DNA of 64,000 nt, taken from NCBI RefSeq assembly GCF_051106095.1, contig NC_135783.1:191319447-191383446 (forward strand), read 5' to 3'. A model generated the notes under the pieces. The model was not told the origin of the DNA. It saw nothing but the letters and a program-made list of their open reading frames with translations, and made no database searches. Position 1 is the first letter of the stretch; each line of letters begins with the position of its first letter. The translations under genes were made by a program, and so were the position numbers. This document shows, piece after piece, positions 21,601 to 32,195 of this stretch. Origin of the DNA: Pogona vitticeps (lineage: Eukaryota > Chordata > Lepidosauria > Squamata > Agamidae).

Positions 21601-24600
21601 GTATCACTGGTGGAAGGTGGTGGGGAAGCACAGCATTATGACATCACAGCATACTGTAACCAAGTGCAGAAAAGGGGAGATTCCAAAACAGAAATAACAT
21701 GTTGGATCACATGCCACTGCAGATCATTTTTAAATCAACAGACTCTTACATTGTTCTATAAATTCTGCACATCTCCTTGGCACATGAGAATCACTGATAG
21801 AAATCAGCTGCTTCCATGCTCAATGTAAGTGAGAAAAAGTACTCTTAAATGGAGACTCATCTTATAAGGAAAACTCTGTACAAATAAACAGAAACATTTT
21901 AGTCAGTCGTGTCCGACTCTAGGGGGTGGTGCTCATCCCCGTTTCCAAGCCGTGGAGCCAGCGTTTGTCCGAAGACAGTTTCTGTTGTCCCGTGGCCAGC
22001 ACGACTTAGATTCGGAACGCTGTTTCACAGCACAACCGAGAGAAAGAATCTCGGTGTACTGAGATCATCAACCCCGGGTTTCTTTAAGTACTGTACTCTG
22101 ATACACTCCTGATGTATATGTATGCATTTGGTATACATGCACACTGTGCTAGCTGAATAGCTCAGTGAGTTCAGTATCTGGCTGCAGAGCTGGAGGCTGA
22201 GAGTTCAAACCCCCACTGTGCATCCCAGGGGAGCCAACTGTGTGGCTTTGGGCCAGCTGCACAGTTTCGGGATGATCCCATAAGAAAGGAATGGTAAACC
22301 ATTAATGAGTAACCTCTATCTAGGAAACCCCTAAAAGGGTCTCCATAAGTCAAAATTGACTTGATGGCATATGATGATGATGACACACACATGAATTAAA
22401 TGCGAGTCAGAATCTGGAAAAACTCATGCCCACAACAGCAAGCGTACAAGTGCAACCAATGCAGTTGTGCTACAGAGATTCCATCAGACGACATCAGACT
22501 ACCTGAGCAATTACTAATGCACATATAGGATTCTGGCCCTGGGCTTTAAACATTACCCAGAAGGACAATTCCGGTTGCCTGCCTATTCACCTTGCTTCTT
22601 TGCCATGATCTCCAATAACTCTATCATCTCGGCCAAGATTTCTAGAAGAAATGCGTCCCAATTCCATTTCTAGCTCTTCATTCAAACCTGCCAAACCATG
22701 GTTTTTAAAGCAAACACGATGCCTGGAATAGCCTGCCAGCTGCTCGTCTGCACCAATTCCTGTAAGTACCACCTGCAGTGAAAGACAAGTCAGGTTAATG
22801 GTATTGTTAAATTTATATATCATTTCATACAATCAAAAGGAGGCCTGAGCTAATGTATGAGAAAACAAAATACTGTCACATGTATTAAAACCACATGGAT
22901 TTACTAAAACTGTCCACCCAAAAGGTTAGCTAAAACCACTGCCCATCCAGAACAGAGTGAACTCTAGAAATGTCACCAATTTGGAAGCGTAAGAACTCTC
23001 CAAACATCTTGGAAAAAAGAAACATGTTCTCCTGGCGCTGAAAAGGTGACAAAGTTGCCTCCATTGAGTTTCCCTGCAGAGAAAATGCGACCATTGGGAA
23101 TGGGGGACTACCACAGAAAAAGCTGTAGCATCTGTGTATTTAAAATTTATGTTCTATTTCTCAAATGCTATAAAAATGTTTTCCAACAATACCTAACTGC
23201 AAAATTGTTTATTTTATAAAATATTGGTTACATTTCCTTTAGAAAGTTTAATCACAGTTACGTTCTAATGAAAATATATTAAAATACAGTATCTACAAAT
23301 AACTCTTTTGTAAAGTGCCATTCTGTTTTAACTAGCAATTATCATCTTCCATATAAAAGAAAGCAAAATTGGATTTTAATTAAGCAGAGACAGACACCAG
23401 GCGGCTAGTACAGTGATGGGACAGAAGCTCACCCCACTTGAGCCTTACATTCTTATGGCAAAGTTTATGAAACAAATCTCAGAAAGAAAGATATTTGCCA
23501 ATGGGAATGATTTTCAGAATGCCAAGAGAGCAGATGGGTACTGCCAGTGGGAGCTGGTTTTCAGAGGTTTCCCTTTTAAGATATTGACAATGAATTTAAG
23601 CAGCCGTCCAATGCAGCACATTGGACCAGAGGAAGGGACTGCATATGAATCCGATCTTTTCTTTGGTTCCTGTGCAGCAAAAACTACAGCAACTGTGCAT
23701 GCGGTTCACTTCCCTTAATGTAAAAGATGGAATACTCACTGGGCCTGAATGCATACCGTTCCATCTTTCAGGCTATTGAGGGATACATTTTTAAAGGGCC
23801 TTATAGCCCAGGCAGTCCCACATGCAGTGTGCACCTAAGAATGCCCACTCCGAAGCAGGCCCCAGGATGGCTGTAGGGCTTACTGCATAATCACTGCTTG
23901 CAGAGAAAGCAGGACCACCTTAACCTCTCAGCTAACAATTCTGTAATTTATGGCTCCTCTCCTCCTGCAGCCCTTCCAGAGGTCATGCAAGAAGATGAAT
24001 GGCATCCAGTTACATTAGAGCACTTCAGTTGCATTCAGTTTCCTTATGAGTCTTTTTCTTACAACATTTCAACATGACTTTTCTCATTTTCCTTCCCCTT
24101 ACCAAGCCATTTTCTCCTTGCCTTGTGTCTTGTCAAATTGCAAGCCAGAGGGCAAAGACCTTCTCATTTTGGGTTTTACTGAAAAAGAAACCGTTTTCAG
24201 AACCTTCCTACATGAAGAGTGGGGTATAAACGCCTCAGAATAAATATATAAACATAAAGAAATAATGCATGCATGTGTGTGTCAGAGAGAGTCAGGTACA
24301 GATCAAGAGAGAGCTTCATACCTTCGCAGGACTTTTGTAGGGTCTTGTATCTCCCTGGTGGGTAACCAGACCTTCTCCTCTAGAAGCAAACCACACAGCA
24401 CAGCCGATGCTATCGTCTAAAACAGTGTCCAGTGGATACACCAAGTGACTTATGTGTTCCTGCCTCATTTCTTTCAAATCCTCCACTGTAACATTGATTT
24501 CCACAAAATTCCAGGACCTTGAAGGATTGATGTTTCTCAGTTCTTCCAATCCCGCCCTGCCTGTAATTCTGTCAGGCACATTAAAAGATGCCAAAGAGCT

Positions 24601-25785
24601 GCAAGTTACCGTGTTATTGCCATTGAAGCATTCCAAACTAGGTGGCAGTTGTTTCTTCCCTTTGCTGGGCTTCCTGTTGGAAATACTTTGACTATTCTGT
24701 TCTGGAAGCTTGAAAGCCACATTGAGAAGATCAATGGGTTCTTCTAATGGCACATGTCTATCAGCAAGGGTTGCTATAACAACAGAATCAATGCCACCAG
24801 AAAAAAGGATGGCCACGCGGGGCTTTCTGGAAGCTGCCCCTGGCATTTTCCCTCTTAATGGATCATTATCTCTAACCAGGCATAAGACCCGTCTTTTTAC
24901 TGATGTACTCAACACGTCAATAAATTGATGAACGATTTTCTTCCTGTGGTCCTCCGCAAGAAACATCTGAAGAACACTCACATCAGCTACGATTTTAGTA
25001 CAATCAAAGCACTGGGATTCCTCTGGCATGTCATGGATCTCCTTGTTCAGAGGAGTGACAGGAGCAAACAATGCGTGGGATTCATTTATTACAAGAGCCA
25101 CATGGGTTGGTAAATGTCTGGAAATCACACTTAGGTCACAGATGGCTACTTCTTCAACTGTGTTTTCTTTGGAAGGATATTTCCAAGGATGCAGTGTTAA
25201 AGCCACAGCTTTAGAGGTGCCACAGTCCTGAAGATCAATCCTGAAGATTCCTGATGCTGGAACTTCCCACCACGGAGGGTCAGAGGCAGAGCTTACAGAG
25301 CTGAGGATAAGAACCTTGTCCAGTTCTTCATTGAATTGCCACAGAAGACTGCGGCGACCAAAGTAGTCCCTTCCAAACCATAAATAATGGCTAGATGCCT
25401 GGTAAAAAATAAACGACCATGGGCCCTGAATGGAAGACAGCAGTGACAACACATCTGACTCGCTACTGCAGGAGCAAAGCTGGCGAAAAATAAATTGAGT
25501 GTCATTTTCTTCAGAAGTGATGGCGATCCCATCAAAGACTTCTCCATTCCAAAGAAACACATTACCACTAGTAAGATCCTCCACAGGCTGTGGAGTCATT
25601 TCTCCCCTTAAGTGAAGGACATGGCCAGAGAATAAGCAGTGATATGAAAGATGGGGTACACTCTTTACCAAATGCTGGCTACTATCAGGTCCTCTTCTTC
25701 TAAGATGACCTAAGACAGCCTTTTCCAAGAGACAAGTGCTAGGGGGATGGGCAGACAAGCTGACCACACAGCAAATGCCACACAT
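18390..25785 (-). CDS. ASNSD1: ASNSD1, asparagine synthetase domain-containing protein 1 (three coding exons)
   Basis: Exons 25785-24322, 22772-22591 and 18645-18390 join in phase to 633 residues plus stop; the human protein is about 643. The N-terminus MCGICC places a cysteine at residue 2, the nucleophile position of class II glutamine amidotransferases, followed by [10 protein letters not shown] and LWNGEVFDG. The ATP-pyrophosphatase part carries the P-loop LFSGGIDS at about residues 327-334 and the conserved [15 protein letters not shown] in exon 2. The family resembles asparagine synthetase, but its enzymatic activity has not been established in vertebrates. Its start codon lies 22 nt past the ASDURF stop in the same exon, in good context (A at -3), so it is the downstream frame of a bicistronic mRNA. 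An ASF1A-carrying transposon sits in the last intron. Confidence 0.97.
19046..20460. mobile_element. TA-flanked inverted-repeat DNA transposon carrying an ASF1A gene fragment
   Basis: The element is 1,415 bp. The left end is CCATATTTTTCCATTTATAA and the right end, read in reverse complement, CCATATTTTTCTGTGTATAA, with a TA dinucleotide on each side (19044-19045 and 20461-20462). Subterminal blocks with ttagcaaa, gcagcggt and agggctgcaggatccct recur in both orientations (19155-19215 and 20238-20380). The interior is GC- and CpG-rich, unlike its surroundings, and holds the first exon of ASF1A. No transposase remains, so the element is non-autonomous. The superfamily is unresolved; the TA target suggests Tc1/mariner or ISL2EU. 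It lies in the last intron of ASNSD1. Confidence 0.8.
19898..20006 (-). pseudogene. ASF1A: captured ASF1A exon 1 (gene fragment)
   Basis: Reading on the minus strand from 20006, the 36 codons begin [18 protein letters not shown], continue [12 protein letters not shown] and end IKDLSE. This is the N-terminus of the histone H3-H4 chaperone ASF1A, with only a few substitutions against the human sequence as remembered (C for Y at 19, K for E at 32). It is followed by GAAG|GTGATG, exactly where exon 1 of ASF1A ends, and then by non-coding CpG-rich DNA instead of exon 2. It is therefore a genomic fragment, not a retrocopy. Only the N-terminal strand region is present; the histone-binding remainder is absent. 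The orientation is the same as ASNSD1. Confidence 0.85.
20640..20855. mobile_element. palindromic MITE (hAT-like)
   Basis: The inverted arms share atcctgggatttgtagttt on the left and aaactacaaatcccaggat on the right, with weaker matching outward (cctaagg and ggttctactg at the left against the complement at the right). It sits 180 bp from the ASF1A-carrying element in the ASNSD1 intron. Its ends are approximate. Confidence 0.6.
20860..21890. other. ASNSD1 intron, no feature seen
   Basis: Intronic DNA with a possible decayed MITE near 21260-21500 (ccctccaggtatt, gttggactgcagctcac). No gene or well-defined element. Confidence 0.5.
21897..22025 (-). repeat. Sauria SINE, 3' fragment
   Basis: The reverse complement matches the 3' half of the Sauria SINEs: gtgtccgactctaggggg, tttccaagccgtggagcc and gtttgtccgaagacag. 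Confidence 0.8.
22150..22395 (+). repeat. tRNA-derived SINE with tRNA head
   Basis: The head has pol III A- and B-box-like motifs (tagctcagtgagttc and gagttcaaaccc). The body continues tggtaaaccatt and gggtctccataagtc and ends gacttgatggcatatgatga. This is a nearly full-length old SINE in the ASNSD1 intron, not a tRNA gene, because the cloverleaf cannot close. Confidence 0.7.
22591..22772 (-). CDS. ASNSD1: ASNSD1 coding exon 2
   Basis: The acceptor is ttcactgcag|GTGGTA and the donor GCAAG|GTGAAT; 182 bp, phase 0 to phase 2. It encodes [19 protein letters not shown] and [20 protein letters not shown], highly conserved synthetase-domain segments. Confidence 0.96.
23000..24310. other. ASNSD1 intron 1, no feature seen
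   Basis: Ordinary intronic DNA between coding exons 1 and 2. The plus-strand open frame at 23413-23718 has no recognisable family. Confidence 0.5.
24322..25785 (-). CDS. ASNSD1: ASNSD1 coding exon 1 (large exon)
   Basis: This part encodes 488 residues and holds the glutaminase-like domain and the SGGIDS P-loop. It ends KSPAK at the donor GAAG|GTATGA. The physical exon continues upstream to 25878 and includes the 3' end of ASDURF and the 22-nt spacer. Confidence 0.96.
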
Positions 25786-25807
25786 TTTGAACTCTGGTTC
25801 AATTTAG

Positions 25808-25878
25808 CTATTTTTTAATTTTGGCTTTCTCTGAATTTTCCATTTCCTGATGTGACTTCTTCAGTTCATCTAATGTAT
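25808..25878 (-). CDS. ASDURF: ASDURF coding exon 4 (3' end of ASDURF, shared with ASNSD1 exon)
   Basis: The acceptor is tcccttgcag|ATACAT. It encodes TLDELKKSHQEMENSEKAK then IKK and a TAG stop at 25810-25808. ASNSD1 starts 22 nt further on in the same exon. A perfect (CT)n-AG stands 60 nt upstream of this acceptor. Confidence 0.95.
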
Positions 25879-25937
25879 CTGCAAGGGAGGAAGAAGACAG
25901 AATCCATATTTATTATATTAGCTTAGTATTGCAATAT

Positions 25938-25980
<43 letters not shown>

Positions 25981-28900
25981 TTTTTTAATAAAATCTTTTG
26001 TCCAAAATCTTTGGACAAACTGTGAAATCCTGTGCTTTACAAGTACGCTTCCTACGCACACAACAGAAATGTCTTTCTCTAGCCTACATCCTGCAGCCCC
26101 ATCTCCCCCACATCTACTTGACAAAGCAGTCAGAGGACAAGGGAAAGCTTTGCCTTTCTCCTTGTCCCTCTGATAGAAGACATTCAGTGTCATCTGCTGG
26201 ATCTTGTTTTCCTCCCCTTCCTTAACAGGACTGACGTACCATACATTGCAGAGTGCATCTACAAAGCACTGCAGAGCAATGAGACAAAGTGCACAAACCC
26301 TAATAAGAATCCAGAGAACTACTTCAGGCTTTCTAACGTATCTCTGCAATGAAAGAGCCCTTTGGGTCTGAACAATGGAGTTCCACGTCATATTAGAGAG
26401 GTTTAAAACTTCTGAGACTGAAAAGCATTTGACTCATCAAAGAATACACTAGGCTGCTGTCTACATTCTTAGCTTCATTACTAAATATTTCTTTTTATAA
26501 GGACACGAACAGGCATATGCAACAGGAAGATGTTATGTGCAAATAGGATTTCTGTACACTACATAAAAACCTGTCTTCTCGACACTCAGTCGGTTCCATT
26601 TTTTCCTCTCTTCCTTGACTTTGCACTGTCCAGATATGTTGAATCGCAACCAGCATAGTCATATATATACCCAGAGGTGCTAAGAAGGATGCTGTTTTAT
26701 CATACTTAATGGTAGCACTGCCCACGTTATATTTTATGAGAAAACAGAAACGAAGAGTGCCAGCCTTATGGTTAGGTAAATAGTGGCCCCAATGTATACT
26801 TATGTGAATCAACAAATGTTTTGATACATACTTTTGCATTCAGATAGTGTCTGAGCTTTGTCTGCTAAAAAGAATATGTTGCTGTTGGGTTGCTGCTTGT
26901 AAACCTTCTGTAAAAGAAAACGAAACAAGTGGACTTAGACATTAAGGAACATAGGAAAAATAAAACACAAATATTCTTATGTGAAGATTTTCTTTCTTCC
27001 GATTTTTTGAAAAATGTTCATTTGACACTCTAAGTAAAGAGATGATCGGCTGAATCTACATGTAAACATCTTGTGAAACCTGGAAAACATATCTTTATCA
27101 ATGAGAGACTCTTTGATGCTGTCTCATTTTTCTTATTGGTTGATAAGCCTGTGAGCTCAGTCTAAGTGTAGCGTTTATTACAGCATGTACATTTTGAGGT
27201 GCTTCAAAAATCACTGTTTCTTGTTAATTTAGAACATATTCACCTCATAGGTCAGGCACAGAGACTTTAAGGATAGCGTGGGTGACAATCATATAAACAA
27301 GACCCCCCCGTCTTCTCGCTGATACAGCAACAAGGCAGGATATTTTAAAAAAAGCTTCTGAGATGAATCGTGAACCAGCATGGGCCCAGGTTAAGACACT
27401 GGTGTGACCTTTCAGATGAACCTCCATGACATGATGCTGAGGCAGCAGTTATACTGTGCATCCCGCCACTCGCAGCAGGGAGATCTGTGTGCTGCTGTTG
27501 TAGTGGTACACCATATGTTTCCCCACATGAGGCTCCACAGATGTAAAAAGTTACATAATGTTAATAATGTTAACCCACTTCCACCACTGATGTGAAGCCA
27601 TTCACAAACTGAGACATTTGTTTCACAAATTAAATGTTGACTGATCAAAGAAGAGCAGGGTCAGCATCTGCAGGAAACCACACTGGCAGAAACAGGCAGG
27701 AAGTACGATAACTGCTGCCTCAGCATCATGTCATGGAAGTTCATCTGAAAGGTCACACTGGTGTCCTAACTTGGGCCCATGCTGGTTTATGATTTATCTC
27801 ATTTCATTTGTTAAACTTTAATCCTACTTTCCCTTCAATTAGCTCACGGCAAGATGTGTGGTACCCTACTTTATTCTCACAACAACCATGTGAGGTGGGC
27901 CAGGCAGAGACTCCCTCTGTGAGCTTCATGGCCAAGTGGGAATCTGAACCCTGCTCTTCTTCCAGCCAGCACTCTTAAGCATTGCACTCTGCTCACTCTC
28001 ACCAGTAACATCAATGTTTACTAAAGGTGTGTGACAGCAGTGTGCAGTGGAATTTGCTAGAAAATGGTACTATGGGATGGAGCAGGGACTAGACATGCAA
28101 GAAACGAAAGCAGTCTCTCCTCCTCCAAAGTCAGCAAGGCAATCTGATGCAGTCAACATACACCACCATCCTTTCAAAAGAGAGAAAGAAAAAAAGGGGG
28201 AAATGGCATAGTTATATGGTGCATCTTTTCCATTTTTCTCTCTGGTATCTTCCGTGGGCTGTAAAAGAGAGGAGAAACCAGATGGGGTCAGAAAGTTCAC
28301 TTCCAGTTTTGAAAACCAGAGCTGTTTTGGTGTTAAGCACTTCAAGGAGTCCTTGCAACTTATTTAAAACATGAATTGGTGTCCCTGAAAGTTTCCAAGG
28401 CTGGCAGTTCTTTTTCCCACCTGAGAAAAACCAAATTGTTTTTGATACCAGCAGGGGAAGTGATAGGTCTTCAAAAACAGTGATGGAACCTTCAAAATGG
28501 CCAACCCTGATTTGTGGTTAGCAATTATTTAATATAAGCAAATTTGTTGTCACTTACTCGGTTTTTCTTCAAATTAGAAAGTTCATCAACTAAAACTTTC
28601 TGTTCTTTAATCTGAAAGAAAAGGGGGAAACAGCTCTCAGGTGCACTGGAAATCAGAGATTCCGCCCCAATACTCAAGCCATGGTTGTACTACTTTAACC
28701 CAGAGAAAGAAATGACAAAGTGAACTGCCAATGATAAGTTAAAATTATTCTTTCTTAAAAGCCAGCAATAAAGACCATCATTTTTGTTTGGGAAATGCAG
28801 CTGAGGCATTCCAGCCCTGTAGACATTTTCGTTAAAGTAAACTGAACTAAATGTTACAAAGAAACTGTGAAAATTTTAAAGAATTTTAGCTATTCTTAGA

Positions 28901-29687
28901 AGTGTTATCTTTTCTGAGCATGCTATACCCAACCTTGAATAAAAGACAAATGGTTTGTCAAGAAACAGTTATATTGTTATAACAAATATAATTTGGAAAT
29001 GTATCCCCGCTCTCACAAATTCTAGTTATAAAGCACATATTTTAAATTGCTAGTAGTTTCCTTTCAGAATATAAAATTGTTTTCACACATGCACATGTAA
29101 CAATAGGTTGTTTTAAAGACATGCATTTGGACACCATTTACAGCACTAGGCAGAAGGAATAAAATAAAAATCCAGTTTACTTGCATTTTGGAAATGCAAA
29201 ACAATAGAAACTGCTGTAATACTTTTTGTCAGTATAACAGCTGTGCTTGTATTGAATGAAGAACTCCCAAGTTAAAAAGATAGCTGCTACTAAATATGAT
29301 ACTTGCACTATCACATTAACTACTGCCATGCAGTACAGCTCTACACATACAGTATTTACAAAACAGTAAACCCAGCCATTCTAAAAGGAAATTCATTTCC
29401 CAGTGTGTCAAAGATCTCAGGATAACACACTACAGGTATTGGCATGGTCGTGTCAAAACCACACTTAAGTCCTTTATATTTCTCTTGACAGATGAGGCGA
29501 GTGCTTGCTCCTGGATCTCACACCAGAACTGAGACACATGTATTAATTTAGCCTCTTCCCTTCTCCTAGAATAATTCCCTCTGTCAATTTCTTGCATCAA
29601 TTCTCCACTGACCTTCCTGTTTAGCTCCTCTCGGTCATACAACTTCACTCCGTCCCCCTCCTCCCTTTGCAATGCCCGGCTGGACAT
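25808..29687 (-). CDS. ASDURF: ASDURF, ASNSD1 upstream reading frame protein (four exons, 91 residues)
   Basis: Exons 29687-29613, 28611-28558, 26907-26832 and 25878-25808 join in phase (0,0,1) to 91 codons plus TAG. The peptide opens MSSRALQREEGDGVKLYDRE; the joined middle reads IKEQKVLVDELSNLKKNR, then KVYKQQPNSNIFFLAD, and the end is DELKKSHQEMENSEKAKIKK. It aligns along its length with human ASDURF (96 residues, from memory), a prefoldin-like subunit of the PAQosome (R2TP/URI prefoldin-like co-chaperone). The sequence is helical and charged with heptad-like leucines, as expected for a prefoldin hairpin. The first ATG (29687) has a weak context (C at -3, T at +4), which would let ribosomes scan on to ASNSD1. 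Upstream in-frame codons include no ATG. Confidence 0.95.
25941..25974. repeat. (GA)17 microsatellite, (CT)17-AG on the gene strand
   Basis: Seventeen GA units on the plus strand. On the gene strand it reads (CT)n followed by CAG|TATATTG, a strong-looking 3' splice site 60 nt upstream of the real acceptor of ASDURF exon 4. Confidence 0.95.
26832..26907 (-). CDS. ASDURF: ASDURF coding exon 3
   Basis: A 76-bp exon between cttttacag|AAGGTT and GCAAAA|GTATGT. It encodes KVYKQQPNSNIFFLAD followed by KAQTLSECK, the most conserved ASDURF block, and ends in phase 1. Confidence 0.95.
27360..27800. mobile_element. 441-bp long-arm inverted-repeat element
   Basis: The arms of about 95 bp are inverted copies of each other. 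The left arm, 27360-27455, includes accagcatgggcccaggtta and cctttcagatgaacctcc; the right arm is 27705-27800. The loop of about 250 bp has no coding potential. It lies in ASDURF intron 2. No match to a named family was recalled, and target duplications are not clear. Confidence 0.7.
27815..28005 (-). repeat. MIR-like tRNA SINE
   Basis: Reverse strand of the widespread amniote SINE: attctcacaacaaccatgtg, aggtgggccaggcagag, cttcatggccaagtggga, then the tRNA head region with ctcttaagcattgcactctg. It is old and diverged. Confidence 0.7.
28558..28611 (-). CDS. ASDURF: ASDURF coding exon 2
   Basis: A 54-bp exon between tctttcag|ATTAAAG and CCGA|GTAAGT, encoding exactly 18 residues, IKEQKVLVDELSNLKKNR. 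It is nearly identical to the human exon. Confidence 0.95.
28620..29605. other. ASDURF intron 1, no feature seen
   Basis: AT-rich intron between ASDURF exons 1 and 2. Nothing recognised. Confidence 0.55.
29613..29687 (-). CDS. ASDURF: ASDURF coding exon 1
   Basis: It encodes 25 residues, MSSRALQREEGDGVKLYDRE plus ELNRK, and ends at donor AACAGGAAG|GTCAGT in phase 0. The joint RK|IKEQK matches human SK|IKEQK. The 5' UTR upstream was not delimited. This first exon is the least conserved part of the protein, so its start is the least certain part of the model. Confidence 0.87.
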
Positions 29688-30189
29688 CTGTTTCAACTCC
29701 TGTCAGTCCTGCTGCTGTCAAATAGCCAAGGCCACTGCTGGGCTCTTTTACTGTTGTATATATACACACACACAAGATCAACTGCTGGTCCTTCAATGAA
29801 TAAGGAGGTGCACCTTCAAATTAGAGAGCCTGGGTTAGACCTGAGAAAAGCAAGAAGACACCGTTATTCCCCCATTATTAGCACAGCAACATAAATGCAT
29901 AAATGAGGGGATAAGGATAGGTAGATAAGACAGATAAATACGAGTGCCCCCCCCCAATACATAAGTCTTCAGCTAATTCATCGTGAGGGTCTTGCTTGGG
30001 GGCGTGGGAACTTACTCAGCTCCAAAAAAACTGGATGTGTGGGAACTCCACTACTTTTGTTTGTAACATGCAAAGCAAAAAATACAACCTGAGCATCTAG
30101 ATTCCACCCCCTCCCGTTAAAAAAAGTCCGAGGCAATTCTTGATTTTAATCGCCCACGCTGATTGATTCCCTCTTTCCCTAGACAACCC

Positions 30190-30720
30190 GGTGCATACTA
30201 ATTAGCAAGCAAGCCCGCCTCTTCAACGCCAACAAGGCTTGTTCCTGAACAAAGATGCTCAGCGCTGCAAAAGCCCGCGAGCTCCCGCCGCGTCGCCTCC
30301 CGATCAGCCAGACCTTTTGACACGCGAGAAAGTCCACGCCTGAGCTGCCCGCTTCCGGGAACGCGCCTGCCGGCCTCCTTTCGCAGGCGCGTCTGAATGA
30401 CAACTTGGGCTCCGATTGGGTGGCCGGCCTGACGGGCACTTTCTGGAGCCAATGAGAACGAAAGTAGCGGAAGGCCGAGTGAAGAGGGGGGCGTAACCCT
30501 GGAAGACGAGGGAAGGGCAAGCAGGAAAAGGGTTCCTCGTGGCGAGTGAGCTCCGCCCATATGTTGCCCCACCTTCCGCCTGGATGCTGTTGGATCCTTT
30601 GCTGGATTTAAAAACAGCGAGAGGCAAAAGCAAAGTTGGGCGTTTGCCCGCAGCTCATTTGGGTGGCGCAGCGCCTCTAGGGAGCGGAGGAGTGGGGAAG
30701 GTTGGGCAAGCCTCGGGATG
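30190..30720. promoter_or_regulatory. CpG-rich region, probable ASDURF/ASNSD1 promoter
   Basis: This stretch is GC-rich and dense in CpG (for example gcgagctcccgccgcgtcgcc) in otherwise AT-rich, CpG-poor DNA. It lies 0.5-1 kb upstream of the ASDURF start codon and is the only such island at the 5' side of the gene. It contains CCAAT-type boxes on one or both strands (ccaatgag, ccgattgggt). No TATA box is evident. It may fire in both directions, but no gene was recognised on the plus strand immediately to the right. Confidence 0.65.
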
Positions 30721-30799
30721 CATGGCTGCAGTTTTCTGGGTACTTTATGGCAACATATATCGGCTGTTGCCATAAAAGGTTCACGTGTGACCTTTCAGC

Positions 30800-31480
30800 T
30801 GCAAGTCCCTCAAGGCAGCATAAAGGACGACGCGTGTTAAAACCACCGAGGGCTGAAGGCCTCTGACAGAGAAGCCAGCCATTGCCTAATACCGAAAGGC
30901 GCATCATTGCTCAACCAAGAAGTGACTCTGACTTCCCTAGACCTGGAGAAAAAGTAACTTGAGGGATGCCTGAGAGTCTGTCCCACCAACCTAACTTCTC
31001 CTTTCAGTAGGAGCTGTTGGGACAATAGCCATCTTGCCTGCACTAATCCTGGTTGTCGGTAGGAGGGGTTTTTTTACAGCCTAATATGGTTGTCCTTGAC
31101 CGCTAGGGTTTACGGTGGAATGCTATAAACGCTGCAAAGAACATTCTCTAAACGCCAAACAGAAATCCACCTCCAGAAATAATTACAGTTCGGAAACTGG
31201 CTGGGTCAGACTGGGATACGCATCCACAAATAATAAGAACAACAGTTTTGTCCTCAGAAACAAGTGCTAGTGCTGTATGGTATAAATCAGCACATGTCAA
31301 ACAAGTGGATATAATTCTCAATGAATTATGCAGGATTATTACTGGCTGCCTCATTGAAAGTATTATTTGGCTGGCATTGCCTCTTCAGAAATAACAAATC
31401 ATGACTAAATTAAGATAATACAGCAACAAACCCATTCACTTCATGGACACCAACTCTATAGACAATGACTACAATTTATT
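30800..31480. other. upstream flank, no feature seen
   Basis: The DNA to the right of the CpG-rich promoter holds no identifiable exon or repeat. The first elements of the repeat-rich tract begin at about 31484. Confidence 0.5.
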
Positions 31481-31483
31481 TAT

Positions 31484-32075
31484 TCAACTTAGTCGTGTCC
31501 GACTCTTCTTGACCCCATGGACCAGAGCACGCCAGGCCCTCCTATCTTCCACTGCCTCATGGAGTTGGGTCAAATTCATGTTGGTTGCTTCGCAGACACG
31601 GTCTAGCCATCTCATCCTCGGTCGTCCCCTTCTCCTCTTGCCGTCACACTTTTCTAACATCAAGGTTTTTTCCAAGGAGTCTTTTCTTCTCATGAGATGG
31701 CCAAAGTACTGGAGCCTCAGCTTCAGGATCTGTCCTTCCAGTGAGCACTCAGGGTTGATTTCCTTTAGAATTGATAGGTTTGTTCTCCTTGCAGTCCAGA
31801 GGATTCTGAAGAGCCTCCTCTAGCACCACAATTCTTCGGCGGTCTGCCTTCTTTATGGTCCAGCTCTCACTTCCATACATCACGACAGGAAAAACCATAG
31901 CTTTGACTATTCGGACTTTTGTTGGCAAGGTGATGTCTCTGCTTTTTAAGATGCTGTCAAGATTTGTCATCACTTTCCTCCTAAGCAGGCATCTTTTAAT
32001 TTCGTGGCTGCTGTCTCCATCTGCAGTGTTGTCTGGGTTGTCCGGGATAGCCAAGCCAAGCCAAGCCAGTTCTCT
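31484..32075 (-). mobile_element. Bov-B (RTE) LINE 3' part
   Basis: Minus-strand translation gives ADGDSSHEIKRCLL, ITLPTKVRIVKAMVFPVVMY, GSESWTIKKADRR and RWLDRVCEATNMNLTQL, ending RAWRALVHGVKKSRT. These are signature tail motifs of the Bov-B ORF. It is 5'-truncated and broken by frameshifts. Its 3' end faces left at 31484. Confidence 0.9.
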
Positions 32076-32089
32076 GCTTACCATAAGCC

Positions 32090-32195
32090 CTGTAGTGCTT
32101 AAAGCACTCTGGGCAGTTTACAATTTAATTGTGCAGGCTACACATCCACACCCCCATGAGCTGGGTACTAAATTGACAGACCATCAGAAAGATGG
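32090..32195. repeat. unnamed interspersed repeat (also at 54945-55180)
   Basis: tgtagtgcttaaagcactct, gggcagtttacaatttaatt and gagctgggtactaaatt recur with modest divergence at 54945-55180. The family could be a SINE or a LINE 3' end. Confidence 0.55.

Noticed and set aside
22150-22215. Possible tRNA gene (A- and B-box-like motifs)
   Set aside because: The stems cannot pair as a cloverleaf and the sequence continues into a SINE body and tail.
25918-26391. 157-codon minus-strand frame ending in a serine-leucine repeat
   Set aside because: It is intron sequence of ASDURF/ASNSD1 running into the (CT)n repeat; it lacks conservation and splice support.
30198-30773. 191-codon minus-strand frame in the CpG-rich promoter
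   Set aside because: High GC explains the lack of stops; it has no family resemblance and overlaps the probable promoter.
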